From Enterobacter sp. RHBSTW-00994 (GTDB lineage Bacteria; Pseudomonadota; Gammaproteobacteria; Enterobacterales; Enterobacteriaceae): DNA of 64,000 bases. The notes beneath the pieces were generated by a model. That model was not told the DNA's origin. It saw only the letters and a list, made by a program, of their open reading frames with translations, and did not search any database. Location of the stretch: positions 4,172,588-4,236,587 of the forward strand of contig NZ_CP056199.1 of NCBI RefSeq assembly GCF_013782625.1, read 5' to 3'. Below, piece by piece: positions 18,115 through 30,385 of this stretch. How positions within the stretch are numbered: the stretch's first letter is position 1; every line of letters starts with the position of its first letter. A program made the translations under genes and the position numbers.

Positions 18115-20409
18115 TTACAGGGCCTGCGTGAAGGTTCGGGAAATCACATCCTGCTGCTGCTCACGGGTGAGCGCATTAAAACGTACCGCGTAGCCCGAAA
18201 CGCGGATGGTCAGGTTAGGATAATTTTCTGGATGTTCAATCGCATCCATCAACATTTCCCGGTTCATCACGTTAACGTTCAGATGCTGCCCACCCTCAAT
18301 ATTCGCTTCATGGTGGAAATAGCCATCCAGCAAACCGACAAGGTTGGTTTTGCGCACCATCTCGTCTTTACCCAGCGCCTGCGGCACAATTGAGAAGGTG
18401 TAGGAAATACCATCCTTCGCGTAGGTAAACGGCAGCTTGGCGACCGACGTTAACGATGCCACAGCCCCTTTGCGATCGCGCCCGTGCATCGGGTTGGCCC
18501 CTGGCGCAAATGGCGTTCCGCCGCGACGTCCATCAGGCGTGTTACCGGTTTTCTGGCCATACACCACATTTGAAGTAATCGTCAGAATCGACTGAGTCGG
18601 CACAGCGTTACGATAGGTTGGCAACGCCTGAATTTTCTTCATAAAGCGCTCAACCAGGTCGCAGGCAATACTGTCCACACGGTCATCGTTGTTGCCGTAT
18701 TGTGGATAATCACCCTCAATCACAAAATCGACCGCCAGACCATTATGGTCACGCACTGGTTTCACCGTGGCATATTTGATAGCAGACAAGGAATCCGCCG
18801 CAACCGACAGCCCGGCGATCCCACAGGCCATAGTACGATAGACATCCCTGTCGTGCAGCGCCATCAGTGAGGCTTCATAGCTATATTTGTCATGCATATA
18901 GTGGATGAGGTTCAGCGCACTGATGTACTGTACCGCCAGCCAGTCCATGAAGTGATCCAGGCTCGCCATCACGGTGTCGTAATCCAGCACATCGTCCAGC
19001 AACGGTTCCGTTTTTGGGCCCACCTGAATTTTCAGCTTCTCATCGACGCCACCATTGATTGCATACAGCAGCGTTTTTGCAAGATTGGCGCGGGCGCCAA
19101 AGAACTGCATCTGCTTGCCAATGATCATCGGGCTGACGCAGCAGGCGATAGCATAGTCGTCACTGTCAAAATCAACGCGCATCAGATCGTCGTTTTCATA
19201 TTGCAGGGACGAGGTAATGATCGATACCTGAGCGGCATATTTTTTGAACGCGATCGGTAAATCTTCCGACCAGAGGATCGTCAGATTAGGCTCCGGTGCA
19301 GGCCCCATCGTATCCAGCGTATGCAGATAACGGAAACTGTTCTTCGTCACCAGCGTGCGTCCATCCAGCCCCATCCCGCCGATCACTTCCGTCGCCCAGA
19401 TAGGATCGCCAGAGAAAAGCGTGTCAAACTCCGGAGTACGCAGGAAACGCACCATCCGGATCTTCATGATGAAGTGGTCGATCAACTCCTGAGCCTGGAT
19501 CTCATTCAGGCGTCCTGCCTGCATGTCACGTTCAATATAGACATCAAGGAACGTCGCCGTCCGCCCCAGCGACATTGCCCCGCCGTTCTGCGATTTAACC
19601 GCCGCCAGATAGGCAAAATAGACCCACTGTACCGCCTCCTGGGCATTCATCGCCGGACGGGAAATATCGCAACCGTACTTCGCGGCCATCTGCTGGATTT
19701 GCAGCAAGGCACGTTTATGCTCTGCCAGCTCTTCACGCAAACGGATCGTGCCCTCCAGATCGTCCCCCCGCTCCAGCTTCGGTTGCAGGTCGGCAAACTG
19801 CAATTCGCGCTCGCGCACCAGATAGCTGATGCCGTACAACGCCACCCGGCGATAATCGCCAATGATGCGCCCGCGCCCATAGCCGTCTGGCAGACCTGTC
19901 AGTACACCAGATTTACGGCAGCGCATCATTTCAGGGGAGTAGACGTCGAACACCCCCTGATTGTGTGTTTTCCGCAGGTCGGTAAACAGGTATTCAAACT
20001 GCGGATCCATTTCGCGGCCATAGGCTTCGAAAGAGCTGCGGATCATATTGATCCCGCCATACGGATGCAGCGCACGCTTGAGCGGTTTATCGGTTTGCAG
20101 ACCAACAATGGTCTCAAGATCCTGATCGATATAGCCTGGGCCATGAGCCGTAATGGTTGTCGCAATATTGGTGTCAAAATCCACCGGAGCATGAGTGGCA
20201 TTCTCCTGGCGGATGCCAACCATCACCTTTTGCCACAGCGCCGTCGTTGCAGGCGTCGCCTGCGCGAGGAAAGCTTCATCGCCTTCATAAGGGGTGTAGT
20301 TATGCTGAATAAAATCGCGCACGTTAACGGCGTCTTTCCATTCTTCACCGCGAAACCCGGCCCATGCGTCGCTGTAGGGTGCAACGCTCGTATCGATTGT
20401 CACTTTCAT
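18115..20409 (-). CDS. tdcE: 2-ketobutyrate formate-lyase / pyruvate formate-lyase TdcE
   Basis: Glycyl-radical enzyme that cleaves 2-ketobutyrate to propionyl-CoA and formate (also acts on pyruvate) in anaerobic threonine breakdown. 764 residues, the E. coli length. The catalytic cysteine pair is C423-C424 ([11 protein letters not shown]), and the radical glycine is G739 in RVSGYAVRF. It needs the PflA activase, which is not encoded here. It is 15 bases downstream of tdcD and is the last gene of the operon; in E. coli tdcF and tdcG follow, but here they are missing. Confidence 0.96.
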   Translation of the reverse strand: MKVTIDTSVAPYSDAWAGFRGEEWKDAVNVRDFIQHNYTPYEGDEAFLAQATPATTALWQKVMVGIRQENATHAPVDFDTNIATTITAHGPGYIDQDLETIVGLQTDKPLKRALHPYGGINMIRSSFEAYGREMDPQFEYLFTDLRKTHNQGVFDVYSPEMMRCRKSGVLTGLPDGYGRGRIIGDYRRVALYGISYLVRERELQFADLQPKLERGDDLEGTIRLREELAEHKRALLQIQQMAAKYGCDISRPAMNAQEAVQWVYFAYLAAVKSQNGGAMSLGRTATFLDVYIERDMQAGRLNEIQAQELIDHFIMKIRMVRFLRTPEFDTLFSGDPIWATEVIGGMGLDGRTLVTKNSFRYLHTLDTMGPAPEPNLTILWSEDLPIAFKKYAAQVSIITSSLQYENDDLMRVDFDSDDYAIACCVSPMIIGKQMQFFGARANLAKTLLYAINGGVDEKLKIQVGPKTEPLLDDVLDYDTVMASLDHFMDWLAVQYISALNLIHYMHDKYSYEASLMALHDRDVYRTMACGIAGLSVAADSLSAIKYATVKPVRDHNGLAVDFVIEGDYPQYGNNDDRVDSIACDLVERFMKKIQALPTYRNAVPTQSILTITSNVVYGQKTGNTPDGRRGGTPFAPGANPMHGRDRKGAVASLTSVAKLPFTYAKDGISYTFSIVPQALGKDEMVRKTNLVGLLDGYFHHEANIEGGQHLNVNVMNREMLMDAIEHPENYPNLTIRVSGYAVRFNALTREQQQDVISRTFTQAL

Positions 20410-20424
20410 GTCATTCTCGCTTTA

Positions 20425-21633
20425 TCAGGCATAAGCCGCAGCCAGAGAAACCTTCCCAAGACGGAGGGCATCCAGCGCGATCATTTTTTCTTCGTTGGTT
20501 GGGATCACCGCGCAGGCTACGCGGGATGCATCAGTGGTAATCACCCGTTCTCCGGCGCTACCCGGTAAGGCATTTTTCGCCTCATCCAGCGTGATCCCAA
20601 AGACCTTCAGATGCTCTGCGACCAGACCGCGGATCAGTTTTGAGTTTTCACCAATCCCACCGGTAAAGACCACACCATCCAGGCGGTGCAGTGAAGCCGC
20701 ATGTCCCGCAATATGGCGCGCGATACGGTGGACAAAGGTGCTTATCGCCAGTTGGGCGCGCTGATGCCCCTCGTGCCAGGCCTTTTCCAGCGTGCGCAGA
20801 TCCGATGACAACCCGGAAATCCCAAGCAAGCCGGACTCTTTATTCACCACACGCTCTAGATCGTCGAACGACTGACCCGTCTGCTGAGCAATCCAGGACA
20901 TCGCGCCAAAGTCGACATCACCGCAGCGCGTTCCCATCACCAGCCCTTCCAGCGGCGTCATCCCCATCGAAGTGTCCACGCTTTTACCGTTTCGCACCGC
21001 ACAGACAGATGCCCCATTACCAAGGTGGGCGATGACCAGCCCGCTGTCGTCAGGGGATAACGCCAGTAGCGCCTGCGCCTGCAGGGCAACATAGCGGTGC
21101 GATGTGCCGTGGAAGCCGTAACGACGCACACCAAGCTCTTCGAAATAGCGGTACGGTAAGCCGTACAGATAAGCCTCTGGCGACAGCGTCTGGTGGAAGC
21201 TGGTGTCAAACACCGCCACCTGCTGCACGCCAGGGAACAGTTGCTGCGCCGCCTCCACGCCGCTTAAGTTGGCGTAGTTGTGCAACGGAGCAAGAGGGGA
21301 AACCTGGCGAATCTGTTCGATAACGCGTTCCGTAATCAGGGTCGACTCGCTGAAGAGTTCGCCACCGTGAGCAATACGATGGCCGATTAAGGCTACGCTG
21401 CTCATCAGATTACGCTTCTCCAGCTCCAGGGCGATGGCTGCCAACGCCCCTTCATAGTCGTGGTGAGCCAGTCTCGCTGGCTCTCCCCCATTCACGGATA
21501 TAAAAGCATTTTCAGTGTTGATACCGTCCGCAATGCCCGTCACCAGGGCATCACAGTTGGTGGCATCGAGTACCGAAAACTTAACAGAGGAAGATCCGCA
21601 GTTAATAACCAGTACAACCGGAAACTCAATCAT
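20425..21633 (-). CDS. tdcD: Propionate/acetate kinase TdcD
   Basis: Converts propionyl phosphate plus ADP to propionate plus ATP, the energy-yielding last step of threonine fermentation. 402 residues, the usual length. Acetokinase-family motifs: [12 protein letters not shown] at 9-20, [36 protein letters not shown] and TGGIGENS. It lies 30 bases after tdcC. The phosphotransacetylase that links TdcE to TdcD is encoded elsewhere. Confidence 0.96.
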   Translation of the reverse strand: MIEFPVVLVINCGSSSVKFSVLDATNCDALVTGIADGINTENAFISVNGGEPARLAHHDYEGALAAIALELEKRNLMSSVALIGHRIAHGGELFSESTLITERVIEQIRQVSPLAPLHNYANLSGVEAAQQLFPGVQQVAVFDTSFHQTLSPEAYLYGLPYRYFEELGVRRYGFHGTSHRYVALQAQALLALSPDDSGLVIAHLGNGASVCAVRNGKSVDTSMGMTPLEGLVMGTRCGDVDFGAMSWIAQQTGQSFDDLERVVNKESGLLGISGLSSDLRTLEKAWHEGHQRAQLAISTFVHRIARHIAGHAASLHRLDGVVFTGGIGENSKLIRGLVAEHLKVFGITLDEAKNALPGSAGERVITTDASRVACAVIPTNEEKMIALDALRLGKVSLAAAYA

Positions 21634-21663
21634 GGTTTTACTCCGCTCATCCTGAGCAATGAT

Positions 21664-22998
<1,335 letters not shown>

Positions 22999-23005
22999 TC
23001 ATCCT

Positions 23006-23995
23006 TTATGCGTCAACGAAGCCGGTAATTTGAGAAACGCGGGAGAGGTCGATATTGCCGCCGGAAATAATGCTCACCGTTTTACGCCCCTGAATATAAT
23101 GGTCCAGCTTGCCGCTTAATAACGCAGCGCATGCCAGTGCTCCAGCCCCTTCGGTCACCACTTTATTTCGCTGAATGAGCGCAATCATGCTGTTACGAAT
23201 TTCATCTTCACTGACCAGAACAATGTCATCGACTAATTCGCGCACAATCTGGAACGTTAAATTACCTGGGCGAGAAACATCACAACCATCAGCTAATGTC
23301 CCCGTAACACGGTGATTCATTATTTCGCCAGCATAATAAGATGCCGCCATGCCATGAACATTTTCGGACTGCACGCCGATAATATTAATGGTTGGGTTAA
23401 TGGATTTAATTGCCGTGGCAATACCGGCTATTAACCCGCCACCACCGATGGGCACAATCACATTATCAACGTCATACAGATCTTCCAGAATTTCCAGACC
23501 GATCGTACCTTGCCCAGCGATTACTTTTGCATCGTCGTAAGGCGGGATAAAAATGCGGCCTTCCATCTCAACGATTTCACTCACTTTAGCGATCGTATCG
23601 TTAAAGTTCTCACCATGCAGTACCACTTCCGCAGAATAGTCACGCGTTGCCGCCACTTTCGATTTTGGCGCGCCCATTGGCATCACCACTTTGCCATCAA
23701 TACCCAGCATGGCGCAGGAGAGCGAGACACCCTGAGCATGGTTACCCGCAGAGCACGCGACAACACCTTTGCGTTTTTCGGCCTCGGTCAGCGAACTTAA
23801 TTTATTAAATGCACCACGAATTTTAAAAGAACCCGTGCGCTGCATATTCTCAAACTTAAGATATATTTCACCTTTACAACGCTCGCTCAGATAGTTGGAT
23901 CGCGGCATACCCGTTTTATAAATTTTACCTTCCAGTCGTTTACGTGCAGCCTGTATTTCTTCAATCGTCACCGGGAGATCGTAAGTAATATGCAT
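23006..23995 (-). CDS. tdcB: Catabolic threonine dehydratase TdcB
   Basis: PLP enzyme that deaminates L-threonine to 2-ketobutyrate; in E. coli it is activated by AMP. The ATG at 23995 is chosen because GAGG lies just upstream and MHITYDLP matches the family start, giving 329 residues, the E. coli length; an upstream in-frame ATG would add 11 residues. The PLP lysine is K58 in GSFKIRGAF; the phosphate-binding loop is GGGGLIAG. Only the catalytic domain is present, with no regulatory ACT domain, as expected for the catabolic form. Confidence 0.96.
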   Translation of the reverse strand: MHITYDLPVTIEEIQAARKRLEGKIYKTGMPRSNYLSERCKGEIYLKFENMQRTGSFKIRGAFNKLSSLTEAEKRKGVVACSAGNHAQGVSLSCAMLGIDGKVVMPMGAPKSKVAATRDYSAEVVLHGENFNDTIAKVSEIVEMEGRIFIPPYDDAKVIAGQGTIGLEILEDLYDVDNVIVPIGGGGLIAGIATAIKSINPTINIIGVQSENVHGMAASYYAGEIMNHRVTGTLADGCDVSRPGNLTFQIVRELVDDIVLVSEDEIRNSMIALIQRNKVVTEGAGALACAALLSGKLDHYIQGRKTVSIISGGNIDLSRVSQITGFVDA

Positions 23996-24111
23996 AATAT
24001 CCTCGTTATAATAATTCATTGTCTTCAAGCAAAGTCAGGGTGTCAGAGTATTAATAAAACAAGCTCTGGGTGTTTTTTAAAAATAGTTACTGCAATAAGG
24101 TTGTTAATTAA

Positions 24112-25032
24112 TCATCGTCGTCTTTCACTGTTCTGTGAAGAATATTGCTTAGCCAGCTCAACTAATACTGAAGCCGATTTTTTAATTCTGTAATTTTTTG
24201 ACCACACGGCAGCGTAGCGCGCGACAGGTAATTCATCTTCCACAGGTAATACAATAAACTGGTCAGAACCGAACGGCGCAATCATGTCACGAGGAATAAC
24301 CGTGAGATAATCGGCATTCAGAACAAGGTTATAGATGGTAACAACGGAATCAGTCTGGACGATATTTTCGATATTGATGTGATTATTCTGAAGGGTGGTT
24401 AACAGCTCTTTGTAATAGCCCATATCGGTTTGCGGCATCACCCACTGCTCATGCGTGAGCGATGCCAGGGTTGTCGAACCGGTGCACGTTCGTGACTTGC
24501 TGGCCACCAGCACAAACTCGGATTCGAACAGAGGCTCTACGTGCAGATCCTGGAGCAGCATTTCATCGCTCAGCGTGCCGATAGCAAAATCCAGCCGCCC
24601 ATCACGGATGGCGGGCAGGAACGACGAGAGTTGGGCCTCAAACATAGAAACACGCGCTTTTGGGAACACTTCCTTGAATTTCTTGATCATACTGGAGAGG
24701 AACGTGAAGCCAATCAGCGACGGGTAGCCAAATGAGACATCCATGACGGTACTGAAACTGAGGCTGTTAATTTCGCTCACCATATTTTTCATTTCGCGGG
24801 TGATCGACTCTGAATACGAGAGCAGAACCTGGCCTGCAGCGGTGAGTGTTACGCCGGTGTTTTTGCGAACCATGACTTCAACGCCGAAGTAGGACTCAAT
24901 ATCGCTAATAATTTTGCTGACGGCTGGTTGCGTCAGACCCAGTTGTCTTGCAGCAGAACCTATGGAGCCACTTTTAATGACTTCCTGAAATACCACGAGG
25001 TGCTGTGTTTTCGGTAGAATAATAGTATTCAT
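24112..25032 (-). CDS. tdcA: LysR family activator of the tdc operon, TdcA
   Basis: LysR-type regulator of 306 residues, first gene of the operon it activates. The helix-turn-helix is at about 10-70 (LVVFQEVIKSGSIGSAARQL...QPAVSKIISDIE), followed by the effector domain. E. coli tdcA expression needs CRP, IHF and FNR/low oxygen; the promoter seen here has a CRP site in the class II position. A 116-bp gap separates it from tdcB. It is slightly shorter than the E. coli protein at the C-terminus. Confidence 0.94.
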   Translation of the reverse strand: MNTIILPKTQHLVVFQEVIKSGSIGSAARQLGLTQPAVSKIISDIESYFGVEVMVRKNTGVTLTAAGQVLLSYSESITREMKNMVSEINSLSFSTVMDVSFGYPSLIGFTFLSSMIKKFKEVFPKARVSMFEAQLSSFLPAIRDGRLDFAIGTLSDEMLLQDLHVEPLFESEFVLVASKSRTCTGSTTLASLTHEQWVMPQTDMGYYKELLTTLQNNHINIENIVQTDSVVTIYNLVLNADYLTVIPRDMIAPFGSDQFIVLPVEDELPVARYAAVWSKNYRIKKSASVLVELAKQYSSQNSERRR

Positions 25033-25066
25033 AATATTCTGCGCTTATTTCCCTATGACGGAGAGG

Positions 25067-25110
25067 ATTCTACTCAATATTGTCTTAGGGGGTATGTGCT
25101 GTTACTCACA
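25067..25110 (-). promoter_or_regulatory. tdcA promoter with class II CRP site
   Basis: CRP site at 25095-25110: TGTGC-TGTTAC-TCACA as read on the plus strand, nine of ten conserved positions. A -10 box TAGAAT (minus strand, 25072-25067) predicts a start point near 25060, so the CRP centre falls at about -42. This agrees with the CRP-dependent tdc promoter known in E. coli. The leader would be about 28 nt. Confidence 0.7.
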
Positions 25111-25687
25111 ACTTATCTTTTCGCACGATCACCGGCCTCATCAAAATCATATTAATCTCATTTAATTTCAATGCGTTAAATAAAACAAAACATACTGTTT
25201 GGCTGATATTGATCAACAAAAACCGCAGTAATAAATTTATTTTATGGCGATAACCATGGTGATTCTCTGTTATTTAAAAATATCAATAAAGACTATCTTT
25301 CAGGCAATTAAAGGCTAATAAATAGTCATTATCCACATTAAACATTTTTGTAATTTATCAAATAAGTCGATAATAATTTCTCAGGCAGGATAGAAAGGGC
25401 GGCATATATCACACATTCACATGGTAAATGTTTTTAGTTTCAATATCTGTTTATCAAATATGAAAATTATCAGCACCATTAACACAACAACATTAACATA
25501 CTAACAACACTGGAAAATGGTCATTTTTTAGCGTGTAATTTTGCGATTGCGATCACTCATGGAGTGATGATTTAACCAGGAGACAGTAAAATAGTGAAAT
25601 GTGCTTACTGTCGCAAAATTGAGAATTGATTTCATTTGCCGCGACAGCGACACCAGACCAACTGACAAAATCGGTAAGCACAAAAGC
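25111..25687. other. AT-rich non-coding region between tdcA and rnpB
   Basis: No convincing gene is visible. The stretch is markedly richer in A and T than the surrounding genes and contains several ATCAA/TTGAT and TTATCAAATA runs, as expected for an extended tdc control region bound by IHF or similar proteins, though I could not assign a definite IHF site. The small E. coli gene tdcR is not recognisable. A small hairpin ATCACTC/GAGTGAT lies at 25552-25568. Confidence 0.5.
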
Positions 25688-25714
25688 AAAAACCCCGCCG
25701 AAGCGGGGTTTTTT
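25688..25714 (-). terminator. rnpB terminator
   Basis: CCCCGC, loop CGAA, GCGGGG (25693-25708) flanked by A-run and T-run, so it could act on both strands. It begins five bases beyond the mature 3' end of RNase P RNA and produces the precursor that is trimmed. Confidence 0.9.
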
Positions 25715-25718
25715 AAGA

Positions 25719-26095
<377 letters not shown>

Positions 26096-26102
26096 GGCGC
26101 GC

Positions 26103-26131
26103 AGTATAGTGGGTTTACGCGCCGCTGTCAC
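26103..26131 (-). promoter_or_regulatory. rnpB promoter
   Basis: On the minus strand GTGACA (26131-26126), a 17-base spacer and TATACT (26108-26103), seven bases before the RNA start at 26095. The TGA of the -35 box is the garK stop codon, so coding and promoter sequence overlap. Confidence 0.9.
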
Positions 26132-27273
26132 CCTTGCGTACGCATCCCCATCTGTAAAGTGGCGGCGATATTGCGCGACGCGCGATAAATATTGTCAAAC
26201 GCTCCCCGGAACGCCTCTTCCAGTGAGCCAATGCTGGTCAACACGCTGAATACGGCATCAATACCATACTGATGCACCACCCCCACATCATTGGTCAGGC
26301 TTCCGGCAATACCGATCACCGGTTTATGGTATTTCTTCGCAACATTTGCCACCCCAACAGGCACTTTGCCGTGGATACTCTGGCTATCGAGACGCCCTTC
26401 TCCCGTCAGCACCCAGGTGCAGTCATGGATATGTTCTTCCAGGTTGAGCGCCTGCGTCACAATCTCTATGCCACTCCGTAATTCCGCGCCGAGGAATGCC
26501 ATTAATGCCGCCCCCATTCCTCCTGCCGCTCCTGCACCCGGCACATTCTTCACATCAATGCGCAGTGCGGATTTAATCACGTCGGCATAGTGGCTGAGGT
26601 TAGCATCCAGTTCGAGGATCATTCCCTCATCAGCTCCTTTCTGCGGGCCAAAGATACGGGACGCACCTTTATCTCCCACCAGCGGATTGGTGACATCGCA
26701 TGCCACGCGGATAGTGCAGGCCTTCAGCCGGGGATCAAGCCCTGACACATCAATGCTGTTGAGTGTCATCAAACTACCACCACCGTAACCGATCGCTTTA
26801 CCATTGGCATCGCACAGCTTTGCCCCCAGAGCCTGCATCATCCCCGCGCCACCATCGTTGGTCGAACTGCCGCCAATACCGATAATGATATTACGGGCTC
26901 CTTTATCCAGCGCACTGAGGATCAGTTCCCCGGTCCCGCGTGAGGTGGTGACCAGAGGATTTCGCTGTGCAGGCGGGACAAGCGCCAGACCGCTGGCCGC
27001 TGCCATTTCGATAAACGCAGTCAGTCCATCACCTGACATTCCCCAGCAGGCGTTAACCTTCTCGCCCAGAGGCCCGGTGACAACGGCATGCTGCTCTGTC
27101 CCGTGGGTCGCGGCAATCATCGCTTCGACTGTACCTTCTCCGCCATCGGCAACAGGAACAGAAACATAAAGTGCATCGGGGAAGATTTCCCGAAATCCTT
27201 TTTCTATCGCCTGAGCTACCTCGGTGGCAGAAAGGCTTTCTTTATAAGAGTCTGGAGCGATTACGATTTTCAT
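26128..27273 (-). CDS. garK: Glycerate 2-kinase GarK
   Basis: Phosphorylates D-glycerate to 2-phosphoglycerate, the last step of galactarate/glucarate catabolism before lower glycolysis. 381 residues, the E. coli length. Glycerate kinase family motifs: IAPDSYKESLSA at 5-16, PVADGGEGTVEA near 41-52, GIGGSSTNDGGAGM near 130-143 and TGEGRLDSQS near 290-299. It is the final gene of garPLRK, 60 bases after garR across a hairpin; its stop codon forms part of the rnpB promoter. Confidence 0.96.
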   Translation of the reverse strand: MKIVIAPDSYKESLSATEVAQAIEKGFREIFPDALYVSVPVADGGEGTVEAMIAATHGTEQHAVVTGPLGEKVNACWGMSGDGLTAFIEMAAASGLALVPPAQRNPLVTTSRGTGELILSALDKGARNIIIGIGGSSTNDGGAGMMQALGAKLCDANGKAIGYGGGSLMTLNSIDVSGLDPRLKACTIRVACDVTNPLVGDKGASRIFGPQKGADEGMILELDANLSHYADVIKSALRIDVKNVPGAGAAGGMGAALMAFLGAELRSGIEIVTQALNLEEHIHDCTWVLTGEGRLDSQSIHGKVPVGVANVAKKYHKPVIGIAGSLTNDVGVVHQYGIDAVFSVLTSIGSLEEAFRGAFDNIYRASRNIAATLQMGMRTQG

Positions 27274-27303
27274 AGTTGTAGCCTGTTACTGCACTCGGCA
27301 AAA

Positions 27304-27326
27304 ACACCGGGCGCGTTCCCGCGCCC
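27304..27326 (-). terminator. Terminator-like hairpin between garR and garK
   Basis: GGGCGCG (27309-27315), loop TTCC, CGCGCCC (27320-27326). On the minus strand the stem is followed by CGGTG and then a T-run at 27304-27300. Its place inside the operon suggests partial termination or RNA stabilisation that lowers garK relative to garR. Confidence 0.55.
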
Positions 27327-27333
27327 GTCTTTA

Positions 27334-28224
27334 TTAGCGAGAGATTTCTACCTTCGCCAGTTTTTCGTAGTAGCACGCAATGGCACTGTGGTCCGCCGTT
27401 CCCAGCCCCTCCGCGCGCAGCGCCTGCATCATCTCCATCACGGCTGCGGTCAGCGGCAACTGCGCGCCCACGCCGTGAGAGGTATCCAGCGCATTCGCCA
27501 GATCCTTGATATGCAGATCAATACGGAAGCCTGGTTTAAAGTTACGATCCATCACCATCGGCGCTTTCGCATCCAGCACCGTGCTACCTGCCAGACCACC
27601 ACGAATCGCCTGATAAACCAGGTCCGGGTTTACACCGGCTTTGGTGGCCAGCGTCAGCGCTTCGGACATCGCCGCAATGTTCAGGGCGACAATCACCTGG
27701 TTCGCCAGTTTGGTGACATTACCCGCACCAATATCGCCGGTGTGTACCACGGAGCCCGCCATCGCTTTCAGCAGATCGTAGTATTTGTCGAAAATCGCTT
27801 TGTCGCCGCCGACCATGACAGAGAGCGTACCGTCGATCGCTTTTGGCTCACCGCCGCTGACCGGCGCGTCCAGCATATCGACACCTTTTACTTTCAGCGC
27901 ATCGCTGATTTCACGGCTTGCCAGTGGGGCGATAGAACTCATATCAATCACCACCAGACCCGGCTTCGCCCCCTCAATAATGCCGTTTTCACCTAGCGCC
28001 ACGTCTTTCACATGCGGGGAGTTTGGCAGCATGGTGATGATCACATCACACTGTTCAGCAATGGCTTTTGCGGTGGTCGCCGTTTCTGCGCCAGCAGCAA
28101 TGACTTCCGCGACAGCCTCTGGGTTACGGTCAGAAACCACCAGTGAGTAACCGGCTTTAATGAGATTTTTACTCATTGGTTTACCCATGATACCCAGGCC
28201 AATAAAACCAACTTTCAGTGTCAT
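27334..28224 (-). CDS. garR: Tartronate semialdehyde reductase GarR
   Basis: Reduces tartronate semialdehyde to D-glycerate with NAD(P)H. 296 residues of the beta-hydroxyacid dehydrogenase family. The N-terminal Rossmann motif is GFIGLGIMGKPM (6-17); the substrate loop DAPVSGGEPKA is near 118-128, and the catalytic lysine lies in GAGNVTKLANQ near residue 171. It is 29 bases downstream of garL in the operon. Confidence 0.96.
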   Translation of the reverse strand: MTLKVGFIGLGIMGKPMSKNLIKAGYSLVVSDRNPEAVAEVIAAGAETATTAKAIAEQCDVIITMLPNSPHVKDVALGENGIIEGAKPGLVVIDMSSIAPLASREISDALKVKGVDMLDAPVSGGEPKAIDGTLSVMVGGDKAIFDKYYDLLKAMAGSVVHTGDIGAGNVTKLANQVIVALNIAAMSEALTLATKAGVNPDLVYQAIRGGLAGSTVLDAKAPMVMDRNFKPGFRIDLHIKDLANALDTSHGVGAQLPLTAAVMEMMQALRAEGLGTADHSAIACYYEKLAKVEISR

Positions 28225-28253
28225 AATTGCGTCTCTCTCTTTCTCAGTGGTGA

Positions 28254-29024
28254 TTATTTCTTAAAGGAATCCGCTAACTTCTGCGTGGCAGAGCGGAATA
28301 CGCCGAGGTCGCTACCCACGGCAACAAAGGTTGCGCCCCATTCCAGATAGCGACGCGCATCCGCTTCAACCGGTGCAAGAATGCCGCTCGGTTTACCGTG
28401 TGCTTTTGCACGGGCAAAAATATGCTGGATAGCGCGTTGCACTTCCGGGTGGCCGGCGTTGCCGAGGTGGCCCAGTGCAGCAGCCAGATCGCTTGGCCCG
28501 ACAAAGATGCCGTCTACGCCTTCGGTTGCCGCAATGGCATCCACGTTGTCCACCCCCTGCTGGCTCTCAATCTGTACCAGGATGGTGATGTTTTTATTGG
28601 ACTGGGCAAAGTAGTCCGGCACAGTGCCAAACATGTTGGCACGATGGGAAACTGACACACCGCGAATGCCTTCTGGTGGATAGCGGGTCGATGCTACCGC
28701 CTGAACGGCTTCCTCAACGTTTTCGACAAACGGGATCAGGAAGTTGTAAAACCCGATGTCCAGCAGGCGCTTGATAATCACCGGCTCATTGGTTGGCACG
28801 CGGACCACTGGCGCGCTGTGGCTACCTTTGAGCGCCATCAGTTGAGGAATAAAAGTGCTGATATCGTTTGGTGCATGCTCACCATCAAGAACCAGCCAGT
28901 CGAATCCAGCCAGACCCAGCACCTCTGTGCTGATTGGGCTTGCCAGTGCGGACCAGCAACCAATCTGGATCTCGTTTGCTGCCAGAGCCGCTTTAAATTT
29001 GTTCGGGAAAATATCGTTACTCAT
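28254..29024 (-). CDS. garL: 5-keto-4-deoxy-D-glucarate aldolase GarL
   Basis: Class II, Mg-dependent aldolase (HpcH/HpaI family) that splits 5-keto-4-deoxy-D-glucarate into pyruvate and tartronate semialdehyde. 256 residues, the E. coli length. Family motifs: [13 protein letters not shown] near 39-51, [12 protein letters not shown] with the metal-ligand Glu, and [13 protein letters not shown] near 169-181 with the metal-ligand Asp. It sits between garP (26 bases) and garR. Confidence 0.96.
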   Translation of the reverse strand: MSNDIFPNKFKAALAANEIQIGCWSALASPISTEVLGLAGFDWLVLDGEHAPNDISTFIPQLMALKGSHSAPVVRVPTNEPVIIKRLLDIGFYNFLIPFVENVEEAVQAVASTRYPPEGIRGVSVSHRANMFGTVPDYFAQSNKNITILVQIESQQGVDNVDAIAATEGVDGIFVGPSDLAAALGHLGNAGHPEVQRAIQHIFARAKAHGKPSGILAPVEADARRYLEWGATFVAVGSDLGVFRSATQKLADSFKK

Positions 29025-29050
29025 CGCTTATACCTTCAATGAATCATGAT

Positions 29051-30385
29051 TTATTTCTGCAATTCCATGCGTTTGATGTCGCCCACTACGAAGAGGTAGC
29101 AGAACATCGCCATCAGTGCGGAACAGCCAACGAAGACCAGTGCTGCGTTAAATGAATGCAGCTCACTCACCAGATAGCCAATCACCAGCGGCGTAACAAT
29201 CGACGCCACGTTGCCAAAGACGTTAAACACCCCACCGCACAGACCCACAATCTCTTTAGGCGCAGTATCGGAAATCACAGGCCAACCGAGTGCACCAAAG
29301 CCTTTACCGAAGAAGGCGAGCGCCATCAGCGTGACCACCAATGCGGTGTTATTGGTGTAGTTACACAAAATAATGGATGACGCCAACAACATACCGAGCA
29401 CAATGGGTAACTTACGCGCCACCGTAATGGACTTACCGCTTTTGATCAGATGATCCGAGAACACACCGCCCAGAACACCACCAACAAAGCCACACAGCGC
29501 CGGAATAGAAGCCACCAGGCCGACTTTCAGGATCGACATCCCTTTTTCCTGCACCAGATAAATTGGGAACCATGTCAGGAAGAACCAGGTGATCGTATTA
29601 ATAAAGTATTGACCAAAAAAGACGCCCAGCATCATGCGGTTAGTCAACAACTGCTTGATGTAGTGGAGTTTAGGACCGCTTGCCGCTTTATCACCAGGCT
29701 TCTTGTGATCCATGTCGACCACCGCCCCACCGTCGGAGATGAACTTCAGCTCTTCTGGAGACATACGCGGGTGATCGGTTGGATTATGAATGAACTTGAC
29801 CCACATTCCGGTCAGTACGAAGCCAATAACGCCCATTACGGTAAAGACATGTTCCCAGCCCCAGGCGAAGGTCAGCCAGCCCAGTAAGGGAGAGAACAGC
29901 GCCAGTGAGAAATACTGTGCAGAGTTAAAAATGGCCGAGGCTGTACCACGCTCTTTGGTCGGGAACCAGGCCGCCACAATACGGGCGTTGGCCGGGAATG
30001 AAGGCGCTTCCGAGAAGCCCAACATAAAGCGCATACAGAACATTGAGATGCCTGCCCACGCCAGCGGGAACAAATCAACGAACCCTTGCAGGAAGGTGAA
30101 CAGCGACCAGAAGAACAGGCTATAGGTGTAAACCTTCTTTGAACCAAATTTATCGAGCAGCCAGCCGCCAGGGATCTGCATCAGCAGATAAGCCCAGCCA
30201 AACGCAGAGAAGATGTAACCCATCGACACGGCACTGAGCTGCAGCTCTTTTGCCACTTCGGTCCCGGCAATAGAAAGTGTTGCCCGGTCTGCGTAGTTAA
30301 CCGCGGTAACAATAAAAATAATCAGTAGTATTAAATGACGGGTATGAATACCTTTCTTTGTTTCTACAGCAGTTTCCAGTGACAT
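29051..30385 (-). CDS. garP: Galactarate/glucarate transporter GarP
   Basis: MFS permease of the anion:cation symporter group that imports galactarate, glucarate and probably glycerate. 444 residues with 12 predicted helices; the opening helix contains VTAVNYADRATLSIAG, and the cytoplasmic MFS loop is DKFGSKKVYT. It is first in garPLRK and divergent from garD. In E. coli both arms are activated by CdaR, encoded elsewhere, in response to diacid sugars. Confidence 0.95.
   Translation of the reverse strand: MSLETAVETKKGIHTRHLILLIIFIVTAVNYADRATLSIAGTEVAKELQLSAVSMGYIFSAFGWAYLLMQIPGGWLLDKFGSKKVYTYSLFFWSLFTFLQGFVDLFPLAWAGISMFCMRFMLGFSEAPSFPANARIVAAWFPTKERGTASAIFNSAQYFSLALFSPLLGWLTFAWGWEHVFTVMGVIGFVLTGMWVKFIHNPTDHPRMSPEELKFISDGGAVVDMDHKKPGDKAASGPKLHYIKQLLTNRMMLGVFFGQYFINTITWFFLTWFPIYLVQEKGMSILKVGLVASIPALCGFVGGVLGGVFSDHLIKSGKSITVARKLPIVLGMLLASSIILCNYTNNTALVVTLMALAFFGKGFGALGWPVISDTAPKEIVGLCGGVFNVFGNVASIVTPLVIGYLVSELHSFNAALVFVGCSALMAMFCYLFVVGDIKRMELQK

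Noticed and set aside
19321-20568. Plus-strand open frame of 415 codons opposite tdcE/tdcD
   Set aside because: Crosses two genes of the opposite strand; no ribosome site and no recognisable motif.
25282-25460. IHF sites in the tdcA upstream region
   Set aside because: Several ATCAA-containing strings were checked but none satisfied the full WATCAA-N4-TTR pattern.
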